From: Desulfobacteraceae bacterium
GTDB taxonomy: Bacteria > Desulfobacterota > Desulfobacteria > Desulfobacterales > Desulfobacteraceae
Assembly: GCA_004796375.1 (NCBI GenBank)
Contig: QZLA01000408.1
Coordinates: forward strand, 1-39,028
DNA: 39,028 nucleotides
Reading direction: 5' to 3'
The notes under the pieces are model-generated. The model saw only the letters and a list, made by a program, of their open reading frames with translations, was not told the origin of the DNA and searched no databases. Of this stretch, positions 1-9,060 are shown in pieces (positions within the stretch are counted from its first letter, which is position 1; each line of letters starts with the position of its first letter). A program made the position numbers and the translations under genes.

Positions 1-2
1 AT

Positions 3-866
3 TTTGTAATGATCAAGGACACCATGATCACGAAAATCCTGCCCCGGAAAAACGCCTTTACCCGGGGGGCTGCCGGCACCCGGGGCCGGCAGGGGGAAGC
101 ACCTCTAAAGGCCCAGGTGCTGGCAGCCAACCTGGACACCGTATTCATCGTATGCGGCCTGGACCGGGACTACAACCTGCGCCGGATCGAGCGCTACCTG
201 ACCCTGGTTTACAATGGCGGGATCACGCCGGTGATCATCCTGACTAAAACAGACCTGCATGAGGATCCGGGCATATTCATCGACCAGGTGGCTGATGTGG
301 CCTGGGGGGTGCCGGTTCACCCCATATCCTCGGTTAACCGGTCCGGTATGGACCCATTGAGCGAATATCTGAAGCCCGGGTGCACCATTGCCATGCTCGG
401 CTCTTCAGGTGTTGGGAAATCCACCCTGTTGAATTGTCTGGCCGGAAACCAGATCCAGGAAACCCAAGGCGTCAGTGAACGTGTCGGTAAAGGCAAGCAC
501 ACCACCACAACCCGTGACCTGATCCTGATGTCGAATGGCGGGATGATTATTGACAATCCCGGCATCCGGGAAATCGCATTCTGGGACAATGATTCAGGGA
601 CCCCTTCGGCTTTCCCTGAAATAGAACATTTTGCCCGGTCATGCCGGTTTGCAGATTGCAGCCATACCCATGAACCCGGGTGCGGCGTGCTTGGGGCACT
701 GAACAGCGGAGAGCTGACGCAGGATCGCCTGGACAGCTACCATAAAATACAAAAAGAACTCTCTTTTATGGCCCAGCGGCAGGTTAAAAGTGCGGACCGT
801 ATTGAAAAGGAGCGCTGGAAAGATATCTCTATACGGATCAAATCAATGAAACAGCGGCCCAAATAG
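3..866 (+). CDS. rsgA: Ribosome small-subunit-dependent GTPase A (5' partial)
   Basis: Circularly permuted GTPase that acts in late 30S subunit maturation. Visible in order: the end of the N-terminal OB-fold region, the G4-type motif TKTD, then the P-loop GSSGVGKST, the G3 motif DNPG, and a C-terminal zinc-binding region with the Cys/His pattern CRFADCSHTHEPGC. This G4-G1-G3 order is the hallmark of the YjeQ/RsgA family. The frame is open to the window edge and about 60 N-terminal residues expected for the family are missing, so the ATG at 9 is probably internal and the true start lies outside. The gene ends in TAG; reading through it would add only 10 codons before a TAA at 897-899. A terminator follows. 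Confidence 0.93.
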   Translation, partial: FVMIKDTMITKILPRKNAFTRGAAGTRGRQGEAPLKAQVLAANLDTVFIVCGLDRDYNLRRIERYLTLVYNGGITPVIILTKTDLHEDPGIFIDQVADVAWGVPVHPISSVNRSGMDPLSEYLKPGCTIAMLGSSGVGKSTLLNCLAGNQIQETQGVSERVGKGKHTTTTRDLILMSNGGMIIDNPGIREIAFWDNDSGTPSAFPEIEHFARSCRFADCSHTHEPGCGVLGALNSGELTQDRLDSYHKIQKELSFMAQRQVKSADRIEKERWKDISIRIKSMKQRPK

Positions 867-902
867 TCAACTCCGGCATTTGACTCCCTCACGTTTTAAA
901 AT

Positions 903-940
903 CAACCCGGTTTCACACAATGAGCCGGGTTGTTTATTTC
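903..940 (+). terminator. Rho-independent terminator of rsgA
   Basis: An 8-bp perfect stem, CAACCCGG (903-910) with CCGGGTTG (925-932), and a 14-nt loop, followed by TTTATTTCT. It begins 37 bases after the rsgA stop codon. Confidence 0.75.
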
Positions 941-1055
941 TAAACCTCGTTAAGTCAAATGAATAAAAATAATTATACAAATCTGATATATAGTGATAAA
1001 TTGGTCCTGAATGCGTTCGAATCTCAACACCGCTCCATTGGGAGGCCTTGTAAGG

Positions 1056-2273
1056 ATGGACATATTTGTAGCCCGGCAGCCGATCTTCAATACCCGGAAA
1101 AATGTGTACGGATATGAACTGCTGTTCCGGGACGGTCTTAAAAATGCATTCCCGGATATTGACGGTGATGTGGCCACATTAAATGTCCTCTCAAACACGT
1201 TTTTTTCCTTTGAACTCAAGGAGATTCTCCAGAACAGGCCGGGCTTTATCAACTTCACCCGGGACCTGCTGCTGAAAAAAACGCCGAGGCTCTTTCCAAG
1301 AGAGCATGTCATCATTGAAGTCCTCGAAGATATTGAACCGGAGCCGGAGCTCATCGAAACCCTGAGCGAACTCAGGAAAACCGGGTACCGCATTGCCCTG
1401 GATGATTTTTTGTATGATGAGAAATTCAATCCCATGATCCGGTTGAGCCATATCATCAAACTGGATTTCAGGACAAGTTCTGAAAATGAAATCCAACAGA
1501 CCATAAACAGTATCAAAGGCGACAGTCCGGTCAAATTCCTGGCAGAAAAAATCGAAACCTATGATGAGTTCCAATATGCAAAGGAGTTGGGGTTTCAACT
1601 GTTCCAGGGCTATTTTTTTTCCAAGCCCGAAGTGTTGTCCAAAAAAGATATCACCTCAAACCAGGTGGTCAAACTCAAACTGATCACCGAACTCCAGCGG
1701 CGGGATATTGACCTGGTGAGAATTGAAGACCTGATCAAAAAAGATGTGGGTATCTCTTATAAACTGCTCAAGTTTATCAACTCCGCCTATTTTAAGACCT
1801 ACAACCCCATCAACACGATCAAGGATGCCATAAACTATCTCGGGATAGATGAACTCAAAAAATTTATCAGCGTGATCGCCGTGTCTGATTTGAACCGTGA
1901 AAAACCCAATGAACTGATTCGCAGATCCGTGGTACGGGCACGGATGTGTGAAAAACTCGGAACCATGGTGAGAACGGATTTTTCCAACGACGAGCTGTTC
2001 ACGCTGGGTCTGTTTTCTTTTATGGATGCCCTGCTCGACCATGACATGGAAGAGGTCCTGAAGGTGATCGGGTTCTCAGAACACCTGAATGACGCCCTTC
2101 TCGGGTCAAACCGTAACTTCAATACCATGCTCAATATCATCAATTCATTTGAAAAGGGTGAATGGAATAAAAAGGTACTTCAGATGATTTCGGGGCGCAC
2201 CATCGAGTCAAAGCTGCCCATGATCTATTTCGACTCCATCCGAATGGCCAACTCCTGCCATGATTCTACCTGA
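1056..2273 (+). CDS. EAL/HDOD domain signalling protein (YuxH-like)
   Basis: A 405-aa cytoplasmic protein. The N-terminal half has the start typical of EAL-HDOD proteins (MDIFVARQPIF, then YGYELLFRDG) and a reduced EAL phosphodiesterase fold with EVLE and ALDDF. The C-terminal half is an HDOD domain (LIKKDVGISYKLLKFINSA, then DAINYLGIDELKKFI). Proteins of this type are usually signalling scaffolds; the EAL part looks degenerate, so c-di-GMP hydrolysis is doubtful. I chose the ATG at 1056 because GGAGG (1041-1045) precedes it and homologues begin with MDIFVARQPI; the frame stays open to an upstream ATG at 1011. It is monocistronic and convergent with the VWA gene. Confidence 0.85.
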   Translation: MDIFVARQPIFNTRKNVYGYELLFRDGLKNAFPDIDGDVATLNVLSNTFFSFELKEILQNRPGFINFTRDLLLKKTPRLFPREHVIIEVLEDIEPEPELIETLSELRKTGYRIALDDFLYDEKFNPMIRLSHIIKLDFRTSSENEIQQTINSIKGDSPVKFLAEKIETYDEFQYAKELGFQLFQGYFFSKPEVLSKKDITSNQVVKLKLITELQRRDIDLVRIEDLIKKDVGISYKLLKFINSAYFKTYNPINTIKDAINYLGIDELKKFISVIAVSDLNREKPNELIRRSVVRARMCEKLGTMVRTDFSNDELFTLGLFSFMDALLDHDMEEVLKVIGFSEHLNDALLGSNRNFNTMLNIINSFEKGEWNKKVLQMISGRTIESKLPMIYFDSIRMANSCHDST

Positions 2274-2286
2274 CAGGCTGAATGGA

Positions 2287-3675
2287 TCACAGGACCAGCC
2301 TTCTGATGAAATCTTCCAGTTGAGACAGGTTGCTGCAGGCACATAATTCATGGCAATGTTTCCGGTATTGGCGGATTTCACTATCCCCGGTATACCAGGT
2401 GTGTTGTGGCTCAGGATTCAGCCATATCATCCGCCTGACCTTCTCACGGATCTGCGAAAGGATACCTGCCTGTGGATTCTGGTAATTGGAACGGGCATCC
2501 CCCAAGATGATCACTGTGGTTTTCTTGTCCAGCTCCCGGAGTGCCTGATGTTTAAACTGTTGAAATGCCATGCCGTAGTCAGTACGCGCATGCGTATTGA
2601 TGCCCGGATTGCTCATCACCCGGTCCAGAGCCCCTGAAACCTGAGGGGTCTCCAGTAAATCGGTAATTTCCACCAGGTCAGAAACAAATACAAAACTTCT
2701 GACCCGTGAAAAGCAGTCCTGCAATGAATAGAGAAAGTGAAGCATAAACTTCGAGGCTGTCCATACCGATCCCGAGATATCGCAAAGGGTCACAATTTTT
2801 GCCCGGGTCTTTTCCCGTGCCTTGTATCGGATGTCAATGGGCACCCCCTGGAACTTTGCCGAACGCCTGAGCGTTTGCTTGACATCGATACTGCCCCTGT
2901 TTTTCACGGCGTATCGCCGGGCCATCTGATCCTTCAGTTTCCTGACCAGTCTTGCGATCATCTCTTTCATATCATCCATCAGATGCGGATCCATGGTGCT
3001 CAAAGGCTGTGTGGCAAGATCGGTTTGACCGGACTGCGTATCGCCGGTTTCAACCAGCATATCGGTATAGTAATCCGGCTCCCTGGATATCAAACTCCTG
3101 GCATGCTGAGCGCGGTCAGACAGATGATCAATCAACTGCCTGCGAAGCGCTGGGTCGGTTTCAGTGCGCTTCACCTGATCAATGAACCGGTCGGTCATCT
3201 GTGAAATGGCCAGCATCAGAGACAATTTCCCGGAGAGCTGTGCCAGGTTTGATTTAATCGCCTTCTGTCTTTTCTCCTCCGCACTCTGGAGACGCTGGAC
3301 ATGGTCCAAAAACGCAGCGGGTTCCCCCTGGATCATCCGGGCAAAGCCGTGTTGCGCCTCTGTCATATTTTCCGGGTTAACAAATTCCTCCAGCAGCTTT
3401 TCAATTCCCTCTTTCACGATCTCACCGGATACCGCTTCCCTGTCATGATCCAAGGGGATGGGACGTTGATGAAAATACAGATGATACACCTGATCAAATT
3501 TTTTCTGTTCCCGCCGGCTTTTGGCAAAATTAGCCCTCAGAACGGTTTTAAAATCATTTTCACCCCTGATCGGAACCAGGTTCAACTGGGCGGCACAGTC
3601 CATCACCTCTATGGTGGAGACCCTAAGGTCCCATGCGCGGCAGCATTCGGCGAATTTGATCAGGGAGTTGAGCAT
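2287..3675 (-). CDS. VWA domain protein, CoxE-like
   Basis: A 462-aa protein with a long helical N-terminal region and a C-terminal von Willebrand A domain. The metal-ion-dependent adhesion site is visible as CDISGSVW (DxSGS), with later conserved acidic and threonine positions such as TDYGMAF. It belongs to the VWA-CoxE group, which works with MoxR-type AAA+ ATPases as a chaperone pair that inserts cofactors or remodels target enzymes. Its ATPase partner lies 4 bp upstream on the same strand (3680-4585). In carboxydotrophs CoxD/CoxE mature CO dehydrogenase, but no such target is nearby, so the client is unknown. It ends in TGA. Confidence 0.82.
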   Translation of the reverse strand: MLNSLIKFAECCRAWDLRVSTIEVMDCAAQLNLVPIRGENDFKTVLRANFAKSRREQKKFDQVYHLYFHQRPIPLDHDREAVSGEIVKEGIEKLLEEFVNPENMTEAQHGFARMIQGEPAAFLDHVQRLQSAEEKRQKAIKSNLAQLSGKLSLMLAISQMTDRFIDQVKRTETDPALRRQLIDHLSDRAQHARSLISREPDYYTDMLVETGDTQSGQTDLATQPLSTMDPHLMDDMKEMIARLVRKLKDQMARRYAVKNRGSIDVKQTLRRSAKFQGVPIDIRYKAREKTRAKIVTLCDISGSVWTASKFMLHFLYSLQDCFSRVRSFVFVSDLVEITDLLETPQVSGALDRVMSNPGINTHARTDYGMAFQQFKHQALRELDKKTTVIILGDARSNYQNPQAGILSQIREKVRRMIWLNPEPQHTWYTGDSEIRQYRKHCHELCACSNLSQLEDFIRRLVL

Positions 3676-3679
3676 GGGT

Positions 3680-4585
3680 TTAAATCATTTGGGAAAGCTG
3701 CTGCCGGACCTTGAGAAGGTCCGAACGATACTTGCAAACGGTATTTAAGGTTGCAGATGCGTCAGGAAGGGTCAGTTCATCTTTTTCAAGGGCAATCAGG
3801 GACCTGGCCCAGTCAATGGATTCTGAAATGCAAGGCTTTTTCCTAAGCTCCATGCCCCGGATCGCTGTAATGGTCCGTATGAGTTGTTCAACAAGCTTAA
3901 CGGAAATACCCGGAAGTTTCATCCGGACAATCTCCATCTCGATTTCAGGTTCCGGATAATCAATATACAGGTGCAGGCAGCGCCGTTTCAATGCATCGCT
4001 CATATCCCGGTAATTATTGGACGTGAGTATCACCAGGGGGATGGTCAGTGGTTTCCGGGTTCCCAATTCCGGGATGGTCACCTGGAAATCGGACAAGAGT
4101 TCAAGCAGGAACGCTTCAAATTCAGGGTCGGATTTATCCACCTCATCGATCAGGAGGACCACAGGATCCGGAGAGGAGATCGCCTGCAGCAACGGCCGGG
4201 GTTGCACAAACCGCTCTGAAAAAAACGCATCCTCCTGGCTGGCGATCCGATCCACGGCTTCCGGGAGAGTGCGGGCATCGGAGATGACGTGATTTATCCT
4301 GTCCTTGACCATCTGGGTATAGAGCAGTTGTTTGGCATACTCCCATTCATAGAGGGCTTTGGCTTCATCCAGCCCCTCATAGCATTGAAGGCGGATGAGC
4401 TGACGATCCAGGCACATGGACAGGGCCTTGGCCAGTTGTGTTTTCCCGACACCGGCCGGACCTTCTATCAATATCGGCTTTTCAGTCGCCACTGCAAGAA
4501 AGACCACGGTGGCAATTTCCTGGGAAGCGATATAACGGACCGATTCCAGCTGTTTTTGAACATCTTTCACATCGTTAAATGGCAT
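3680..4585 (-). CDS. MoxR-family AAA+ ATPase
   Basis: A 301-aa AAA+ ATPase. Walker A is GPAGVGKT (about residues 42-49), Walker B is VVLLIDEVDKSD, and sensor 1 is LVILTSNN, followed by an arginine-rich ALKRRCLHLYIDYP segment typical of MoxR proteins. It would power conformational work on the client of the VWA protein encoded 4 bp downstream. A GGAAG ribosome-binding site lies just before the ATG at 4585. The 100-bp gap to the next minus-strand gene upstream contains direct repeats based on GCCGC and GTGAA but no clear terminator. Confidence 0.88.
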   Translation of the reverse strand: MPFNDVKDVQKQLESVRYIASQEIATVVFLAVATEKPILIEGPAGVGKTQLAKALSMCLDRQLIRLQCYEGLDEAKALYEWEYAKQLLYTQMVKDRINHVISDARTLPEAVDRIASQEDAFFSERFVQPRPLLQAISSPDPVVLLIDEVDKSDPEFEAFLLELLSDFQVTIPELGTRKPLTIPLVILTSNNYRDMSDALKRRCLHLYIDYPEPEIEMEIVRMKLPGISVKLVEQLIRTITAIRGMELRKKPCISESIDWARSLIALEKDELTLPDASATLNTVCKYRSDLLKVRQQLSQMI

Positions 4586-4685
4586 TTGACTTCCTGTTTC
4601 TTCAATTGTAACGATTCACGCGGCTTTCACAAGGCTTCACGTGAGCGGCTTTATCCATATCATGGTGGTCGTTTTTTATATAGGA

Positions 4686-7673
4686 TTATTTGTCCAGAAC
4701 ACTCCGGATCAGTCCAGCAGTTTCACGGATATCTATGGGTTTCATGACCAGGCCGGCCAACCCGAGATGTTCTGCATCGGTTTCACTAATCAAAGAGCTG
4801 TACCCCGTGGAGATGATGACGGGAATATCCTTTCGAATACTGAACATGGCTGACGCCAGTTTAACGCCGGTCATCTTGGGCATGGTCATGTCCGTGATCA
4901 CCAGGTCATAGCTGTCAGGATCCTTTGTAAACACGCGCAATGCTTCCTCGGGGTCCGTACTGATGCGAACCCGGTATCCCAGTCGTTCAATCAGCTGACC
5001 CGTAACGCTGGCAATGGCGACCTCATCATCAACAAACAAAATGGATTCGGTGCCGCCCGGTATGTCTTTGGTATTGACCGGGTCTGCGGATAACTGACCC
5101 GCCGTAACCGGTAGGAGCACATGGACCTGTGTCCCATCACCCGGCTCGCTGGAAATGGAGATGGCCCCGTCATGGTGCGTCACGATACCATGTACAATGG
5201 CCAGGCCCATACCAGACCCCTTACCGACCTCTTTGGTAGTAAAATAAGGGTCAAACACCCGGCGCCGGATCTCCCGGGGAATGCCCATTCCGGTGTCACG
5301 GACGGTCAGCCGGACATAGCGGCCGGATTCAAGGGGGAAATACCCGAGCCGTGACTCATTGTCCAGGGTAACCTGCTCAAGGCCGACAAACAGCTTGCCT
5401 CCGGTTTTCTCCATGGCATGGGCCGCATTATTACACAGGTTGATGATCACCTGCTGGATCTGTGTGGGATCGGCATTTACCGGTTCCAACAGCTCTTCAA
5501 TCTTCACCTCGATATCAATGGTCGTAGGGATGGACGCCCGCAACAGCCTCATGGACTCATTGACAACCGGACCAATATCAATGGGCCGCTTCAGTGCGGC
5601 AGATTTCCTGGAAAAACTTAAAAGCTGATGCACCAGGTCTTTTGCACGCAGACCGGCAACCTTGATCTCCTCCAGGTTTGAACGGGCCTTGGACAGCTCA
5701 ACAGCCTTACCTGTTGAATCATGAATGGAAATGGCCAGATCGGTATTACCGATAATGATGCCCAGAATATTGTTAAAATCATGGGCGATGCCGCCGGCAA
5801 GTGTACCCACGGCTTCCATTTTCAGGGACTGCTGCAGCTTGGCCTCAAGAATCTCCTTTTCAACTGCCGCCTGTCTTCTTTCCGAAATATCCCGCCCGAT
5901 GGAGATCATGTACTTCAGGTTATTCCTGTCGTCATCAATTAGTGACACCGAGTATTCCATGGGGATTTTCTGCCCGTCTTTGCAGATCAGTTCAAGCTCG
6001 ATGATACCGATCCCCTCTTGAACGACCTCCTGGATAAACTGCCTGGCCCGCTCAAGATCCTCCGGACTGTAATAGGTTTCCGGTGCAGGTAAAACGGCGA
6101 TTTCCTCATCAGAATACCCAGAGATGTCATTAAATGCTTTATTCCACCGAACCGCCTGACTTGATACCGGATTAAACAGAAAAAAGGTGTCCTGCTGTGA
6201 ATTGAGTGCCGTATCCGTAAACGCCATTTGCTGTTGAAGTTCCGACTCCACCTTCCTGCGTTCTTTGATCTGCTGCTGAAGCGTGGTGTTCACATGCTCC
6301 AGGTCAGCCGTCCGCTGGCGAACCTTATCCTCGAGCAGCTTGCTTTGATTTTTACTCTCCCTGGTAAAGGATTCCACTTTTGCATATGTATGATCGACGA
6401 CTGCGAACAGGGGCTTCCATATGCCGGGCACATGTTGATCCAGATCTGATCGCTCCCAGCGGTTTCTCACCAGTATGAACTGCACCAGTTTTTCAGCCGG
6501 CAGGATAAAGAAAAAATGATTCAGTATGATCACGGCAATGACCAGGCCTAACAGACCCGCTAAGAGCAACAGGATAGTAACACCGAAGTGGTTGATAAAC
6601 GCCTGGATGAGCGAGGGTTGCTTCTCGATATAAAACAGCGTCCAGGGTGCCCGTTGGAGCTCCCCTTTGAGTACCAGAAAATCCCCCGTCCTGAGAGGTT
6701 CACCCGGGAGGAGATCATCCAGGGACTGATGCTGCTGCCGAAGTGACCCGGGAAGTGCATCCTCAAGATTCTTGATCTGCCGGTCCTTTGAGGATGTCAA
6801 GTTTGGATGGGCCAGCAGCTGCTCCTGGTCATTCATCAGAAACATGCTCCCCTCACCGCTGCGAAATCTGCTGACAATTCGATTTAAAAAATCAACCGTG
6901 ACATCCATGGCCAGGACCCCCACAAACCGATTCTCATCGTATATCGGCACGGCACAGGTCGACATCAGTCCCATGCCGACTTCATCTGTGTACACACGGG
7001 TCCAGAACAGCTCTTTTGACGAATTGTTTTCCGGCAACGCCCGGCTGTAAAATTCCTTTTCATAGGATTCAGTGGTAAACCGCCACTCCTCTGATGCCAC
7101 CCATGGATAAAGGTTTATGAACCCGCTGGCTGAAATATAGTAGACCCATGCACTGGTTTTGACCGACTGACGTGCAGATCGGAACAGGGGATTCAAACGC
7201 AGGGCCATATGGATTTCACGGTAAAAATCTCTGTTGCGGCCTGAAAGATTTCCGTCTCCAGTCAGATTACCCATCATCTCCCGTGTGAAAGGGGCTTCGA
7301 TCTTATCCATATGAAAATATAAGGCAGGCGCATCTGTGATCAGGTTAAAGGTGGGATGGCGTGGCATCCCCGGTTGCAGGCGTGTTTCCAAAAGGTCTGT
7401 CACTGCGGTTTCATGCATATCATTCAAATGGCTGATCATCTGCTGAAGCAGTGAATCCAGGTAGACCACCTGCTCATCGAAATGATTAATCAGGGATTGT
7501 CTGGATATGGCACTGCTCTTGTGATACTGAACGCCCAGCAGAATAAAAAAAATGACCAGTATTCCCAGCAGGGCAAGGAAAACGGTCATCGCGTTACGGG
7601 TATGAAACTCAATGATCTTTAACGGGCCTGATGGGGTATCGTTGGGAATATCATGTTCAGTGCTCAACGTCAT
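4686..7673 (-). CDS. Hybrid sensor histidine kinase (dCache-PAS-HisKA-HATPase-REC)
   Basis: A 995-aa inner-membrane sensor kinase. Membrane segments at about 29-49 and 363-390 enclose a periplasmic dCache-like domain (about 50-360) with ASGFINLYPW and GVLAMDVTVDFLN features. A coiled coil (about 435-485), one PAS domain (about 485-600), HisKA with AGGIAHDFNNIL (phosphoacceptor His631), HATPase with DTGMGIP and GSGMGLAI, and a C-terminal receiver with phosphoacceptor Asp928 (VITDMTMP) follow. dCache domains usually bind small extracellular ligands such as amino or carboxylic acids. It is divergent from the binding protein/kinase/GGDEF operon across a 244-bp gap. Its output partner is not visible. 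Confidence 0.9.
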   Translation of the reverse strand: MTLSTEHDIPNDTPSGPLKIIEFHTRNAMTVFLALLGILVIFFILLGVQYHKSSAISRQSLINHFDEQVVYLDSLLQQMISHLNDMHETAVTDLLETRLQPGMPRHPTFNLITDAPALYFHMDKIEAPFTREMMGNLTGDGNLSGRNRDFYREIHMALRLNPLFRSARQSVKTSAWVYYISASGFINLYPWVASEEWRFTTESYEKEFYSRALPENNSSKELFWTRVYTDEVGMGLMSTCAVPIYDENRFVGVLAMDVTVDFLNRIVSRFRSGEGSMFLMNDQEQLLAHPNLTSSKDRQIKNLEDALPGSLRQQHQSLDDLLPGEPLRTGDFLVLKGELQRAPWTLFYIEKQPSLIQAFINHFGVTILLLLAGLLGLVIAVIILNHFFFILPAEKLVQFILVRNRWERSDLDQHVPGIWKPLFAVVDHTYAKVESFTRESKNQSKLLEDKVRQRTADLEHVNTTLQQQIKERRKVESELQQQMAFTDTALNSQQDTFFLFNPVSSQAVRWNKAFNDISGYSDEEIAVLPAPETYYSPEDLERARQFIQEVVQEGIGIIELELICKDGQKIPMEYSVSLIDDDRNNLKYMISIGRDISERRQAAVEKEILEAKLQQSLKMEAVGTLAGGIAHDFNNILGIIIGNTDLAISIHDSTGKAVELSKARSNLEEIKVAGLRAKDLVHQLLSFSRKSAALKRPIDIGPVVNESMRLLRASIPTTIDIEVKIEELLEPVNADPTQIQQVIINLCNNAAHAMEKTGGKLFVGLEQVTLDNESRLGYFPLESGRYVRLTVRDTGMGIPREIRRRVFDPYFTTKEVGKGSGMGLAIVHGIVTHHDGAISISSEPGDGTQVHVLLPVTAGQLSADPVNTKDIPGGTESILFVDDEVAIASVTGQLIERLGYRVRISTDPEEALRVFTKDPDSYDLVITDMTMPKMTGVKLASAMFSIRKDIPVIISTGYSSLISETDAEHLGLAGLVMKPIDIRETAGLIRSVLDK

Positions 7674-7854
7674 TATCCACCTGGAATCCTGGCTTTTTAA
7701 TTAGGGTTCACAAAGCAGTCATAGGGAATGCTCAAGTCAGCATACAACAAGCCCGCCCTCCGGGTAAAGTTTTTTTGTACATACATGAGCATGGCCTGAA
7801 CTTTGCATACGATAGATGAGGCAAGAATCAATTTGTCACCACTTTTGAATCATC

Positions 7855-7883
7855 TTGACAAATATGGATTCAGCCTGTTTAGT
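7855..7883 (+). promoter_or_regulatory. Sigma-70-like promoter of the binding protein/kinase/GGDEF operon
   Basis: TTGACA at 7855-7860, a 17-bp spacer, and TTTAGT at 7878-7883 (4/6 match to TATAAT). The predicted transcript would start near 7890, leaving a leader of about 28 nt before the ATG at 7918. Confidence 0.6.
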
Positions 7884-7917
7884 AAAGCAAGAGGGAAACC
7901 TTCAACACGGGGGACAT

Positions 7918-9048
7918 ATGAAAAGAATCTCCATCATCGTCAGTGTTATCGTCTGTAACTTTCTCCACCAGGCATGGGCATCCCAGGACTCCTACAAAAT
8001 ACTGACCATCTATGGGCAGGCCAGGACCACGGTTCAAAAATACGTGGCCGCAGAAGATCTGCGCGGGGTACTCATCGCAGTGGATGACATCAATGCCCGG
8101 GGCGGGGTGCTTGGCTCACCGGTAGAGGTGATCGACGGCCGGGCCGTGTCAACCGCCGAAGCCCAGGGTATCGCAATGAAGCACGCTGAAAAAAAAGATC
8201 TGCTCGCGGTTGTTGGTGCCAACACCAGCAACATCACCCTGAGTATCGCCCCGATCCTCCAGGATAAACAGATTCCCGTGATTTCTCCCATCGCCACGAA
8301 TCCCAAAGTGACCCGGGTCGGCGATTACATATTCCGGGCCTGTTTTACCGATCCCTTTCAGGGAAGGGTTATGGCACGGTATGCACTGAATGATCTGAAC
8401 GCCGGAACTGCGGTGATCCTTAAAAAGGTTTCCAGTAAGTTCAGTGTCGGTGTCTCAAAATATTTTGAACAGGCGTTTGAGCCCCGCGGAAAGGTCCTCT
8501 GGCAAGGTGCTTACCTTGCGGAAGATGTGGACTTTACCACGATACTCACCAAAGTTCAGGAACTTGGTCCGGACGTGGTGTTTGTGCCGGGACACGGCAG
8601 GGATTCAGGCATGATCCTCAAACAGGCCCACGCCTTTGGTATTCAATCCACCTTCCTGGGCGCAGACGGCTGGGGGAAAGGTGCCCTGGGTGTCGGCGGC
8701 CCTAAGGCCGCTCAGGGTAATGCATTTTCCAACCACTGGCACATGAATGTGAATACCGAGCAGAGCAAGGCCTTTGTTAAAAAATATCACGATAAATTCG
8801 GCCCCGGGCTGATTGCTGCAAGCGCCGCCCTGGCTTACGATTCCGCAATGATTATCGCCAGCGCGGCAAACGCTGCCGGGGCTCTGGATCATAAAAAAAT
8901 CCGCGACCGTATCGCAGCGATCAAGAACTTCACCGGTGTCACCGGAAGTTACACCTTTGATCAGAACGGGGATCCCGTGAACAAGGATGCCGTTATACTG
9001 AAATACCACGACGGTGATATCGTCTATGTAAAAACCATCAGGCCCTGA
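7918..9048 (+). CDS. Periplasmic amino-acid-type ligand-binding protein (Peripla_BP_6/LivK-like)
   Basis: A 376-aa type I periplasmic-binding-fold protein. The N-terminus MKRISIIVSVIVCNFLHQAWA is a Sec signal peptide with probable cleavage after AWA. The mature part has family features: the ADDINARGG-like block (AVDDINARGGVLG), ANTSNITLSIAPILQ, PVISPIATNP and a C-terminal TGVTGSYTFDQNGD. Usually such proteins feed branched-chain amino acid ABC transporters, but there are no permease or ATPase genes here. The next gene, 12 bp downstream, is a membrane hybrid kinase, so I infer a role as its sensory ligand-binding partner. I chose the ATG at 7918 over a longer TTG-started frame from 7855, because that TTG is the -35 box and the signal peptide begins at 7918. 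Confidence 0.85.
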   Translation: MKRISIIVSVIVCNFLHQAWASQDSYKILTIYGQARTTVQKYVAAEDLRGVLIAVDDINARGGVLGSPVEVIDGRAVSTAEAQGIAMKHAEKKDLLAVVGANTSNITLSIAPILQDKQIPVISPIATNPKVTRVGDYIFRACFTDPFQGRVMARYALNDLNAGTAVILKKVSSKFSVGVSKYFEQAFEPRGKVLWQGAYLAEDVDFTTILTKVQELGPDVVFVPGHGRDSGMILKQAHAFGIQSTFLGADGWGKGALGVGGPKAAQGNAFSNHWHMNVNTEQSKAFVKKYHDKFGPGLIAASAALAYDSAMIIASAANAAGALDHKKIRDRIAAIKNFTGVTGSYTFDQNGDPVNKDAVILKYHDGDIVYVKTIRP

Positions 9049-9060
9049 TCACACAACCGC

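Noticed and set aside
864..866. TAG at the end of rsgA as another pyrrolysine codon.
   Set aside because: RsgA is complete at this point; readthrough adds 10 codons of no similarity and ends at a TAA just before the terminator.
7855..7917. A longer binding-protein reading frame starting at TTG 7855.
   Set aside because: The TTG is part of a good -35 box, and the signal peptide begins at the ATG at 7918.
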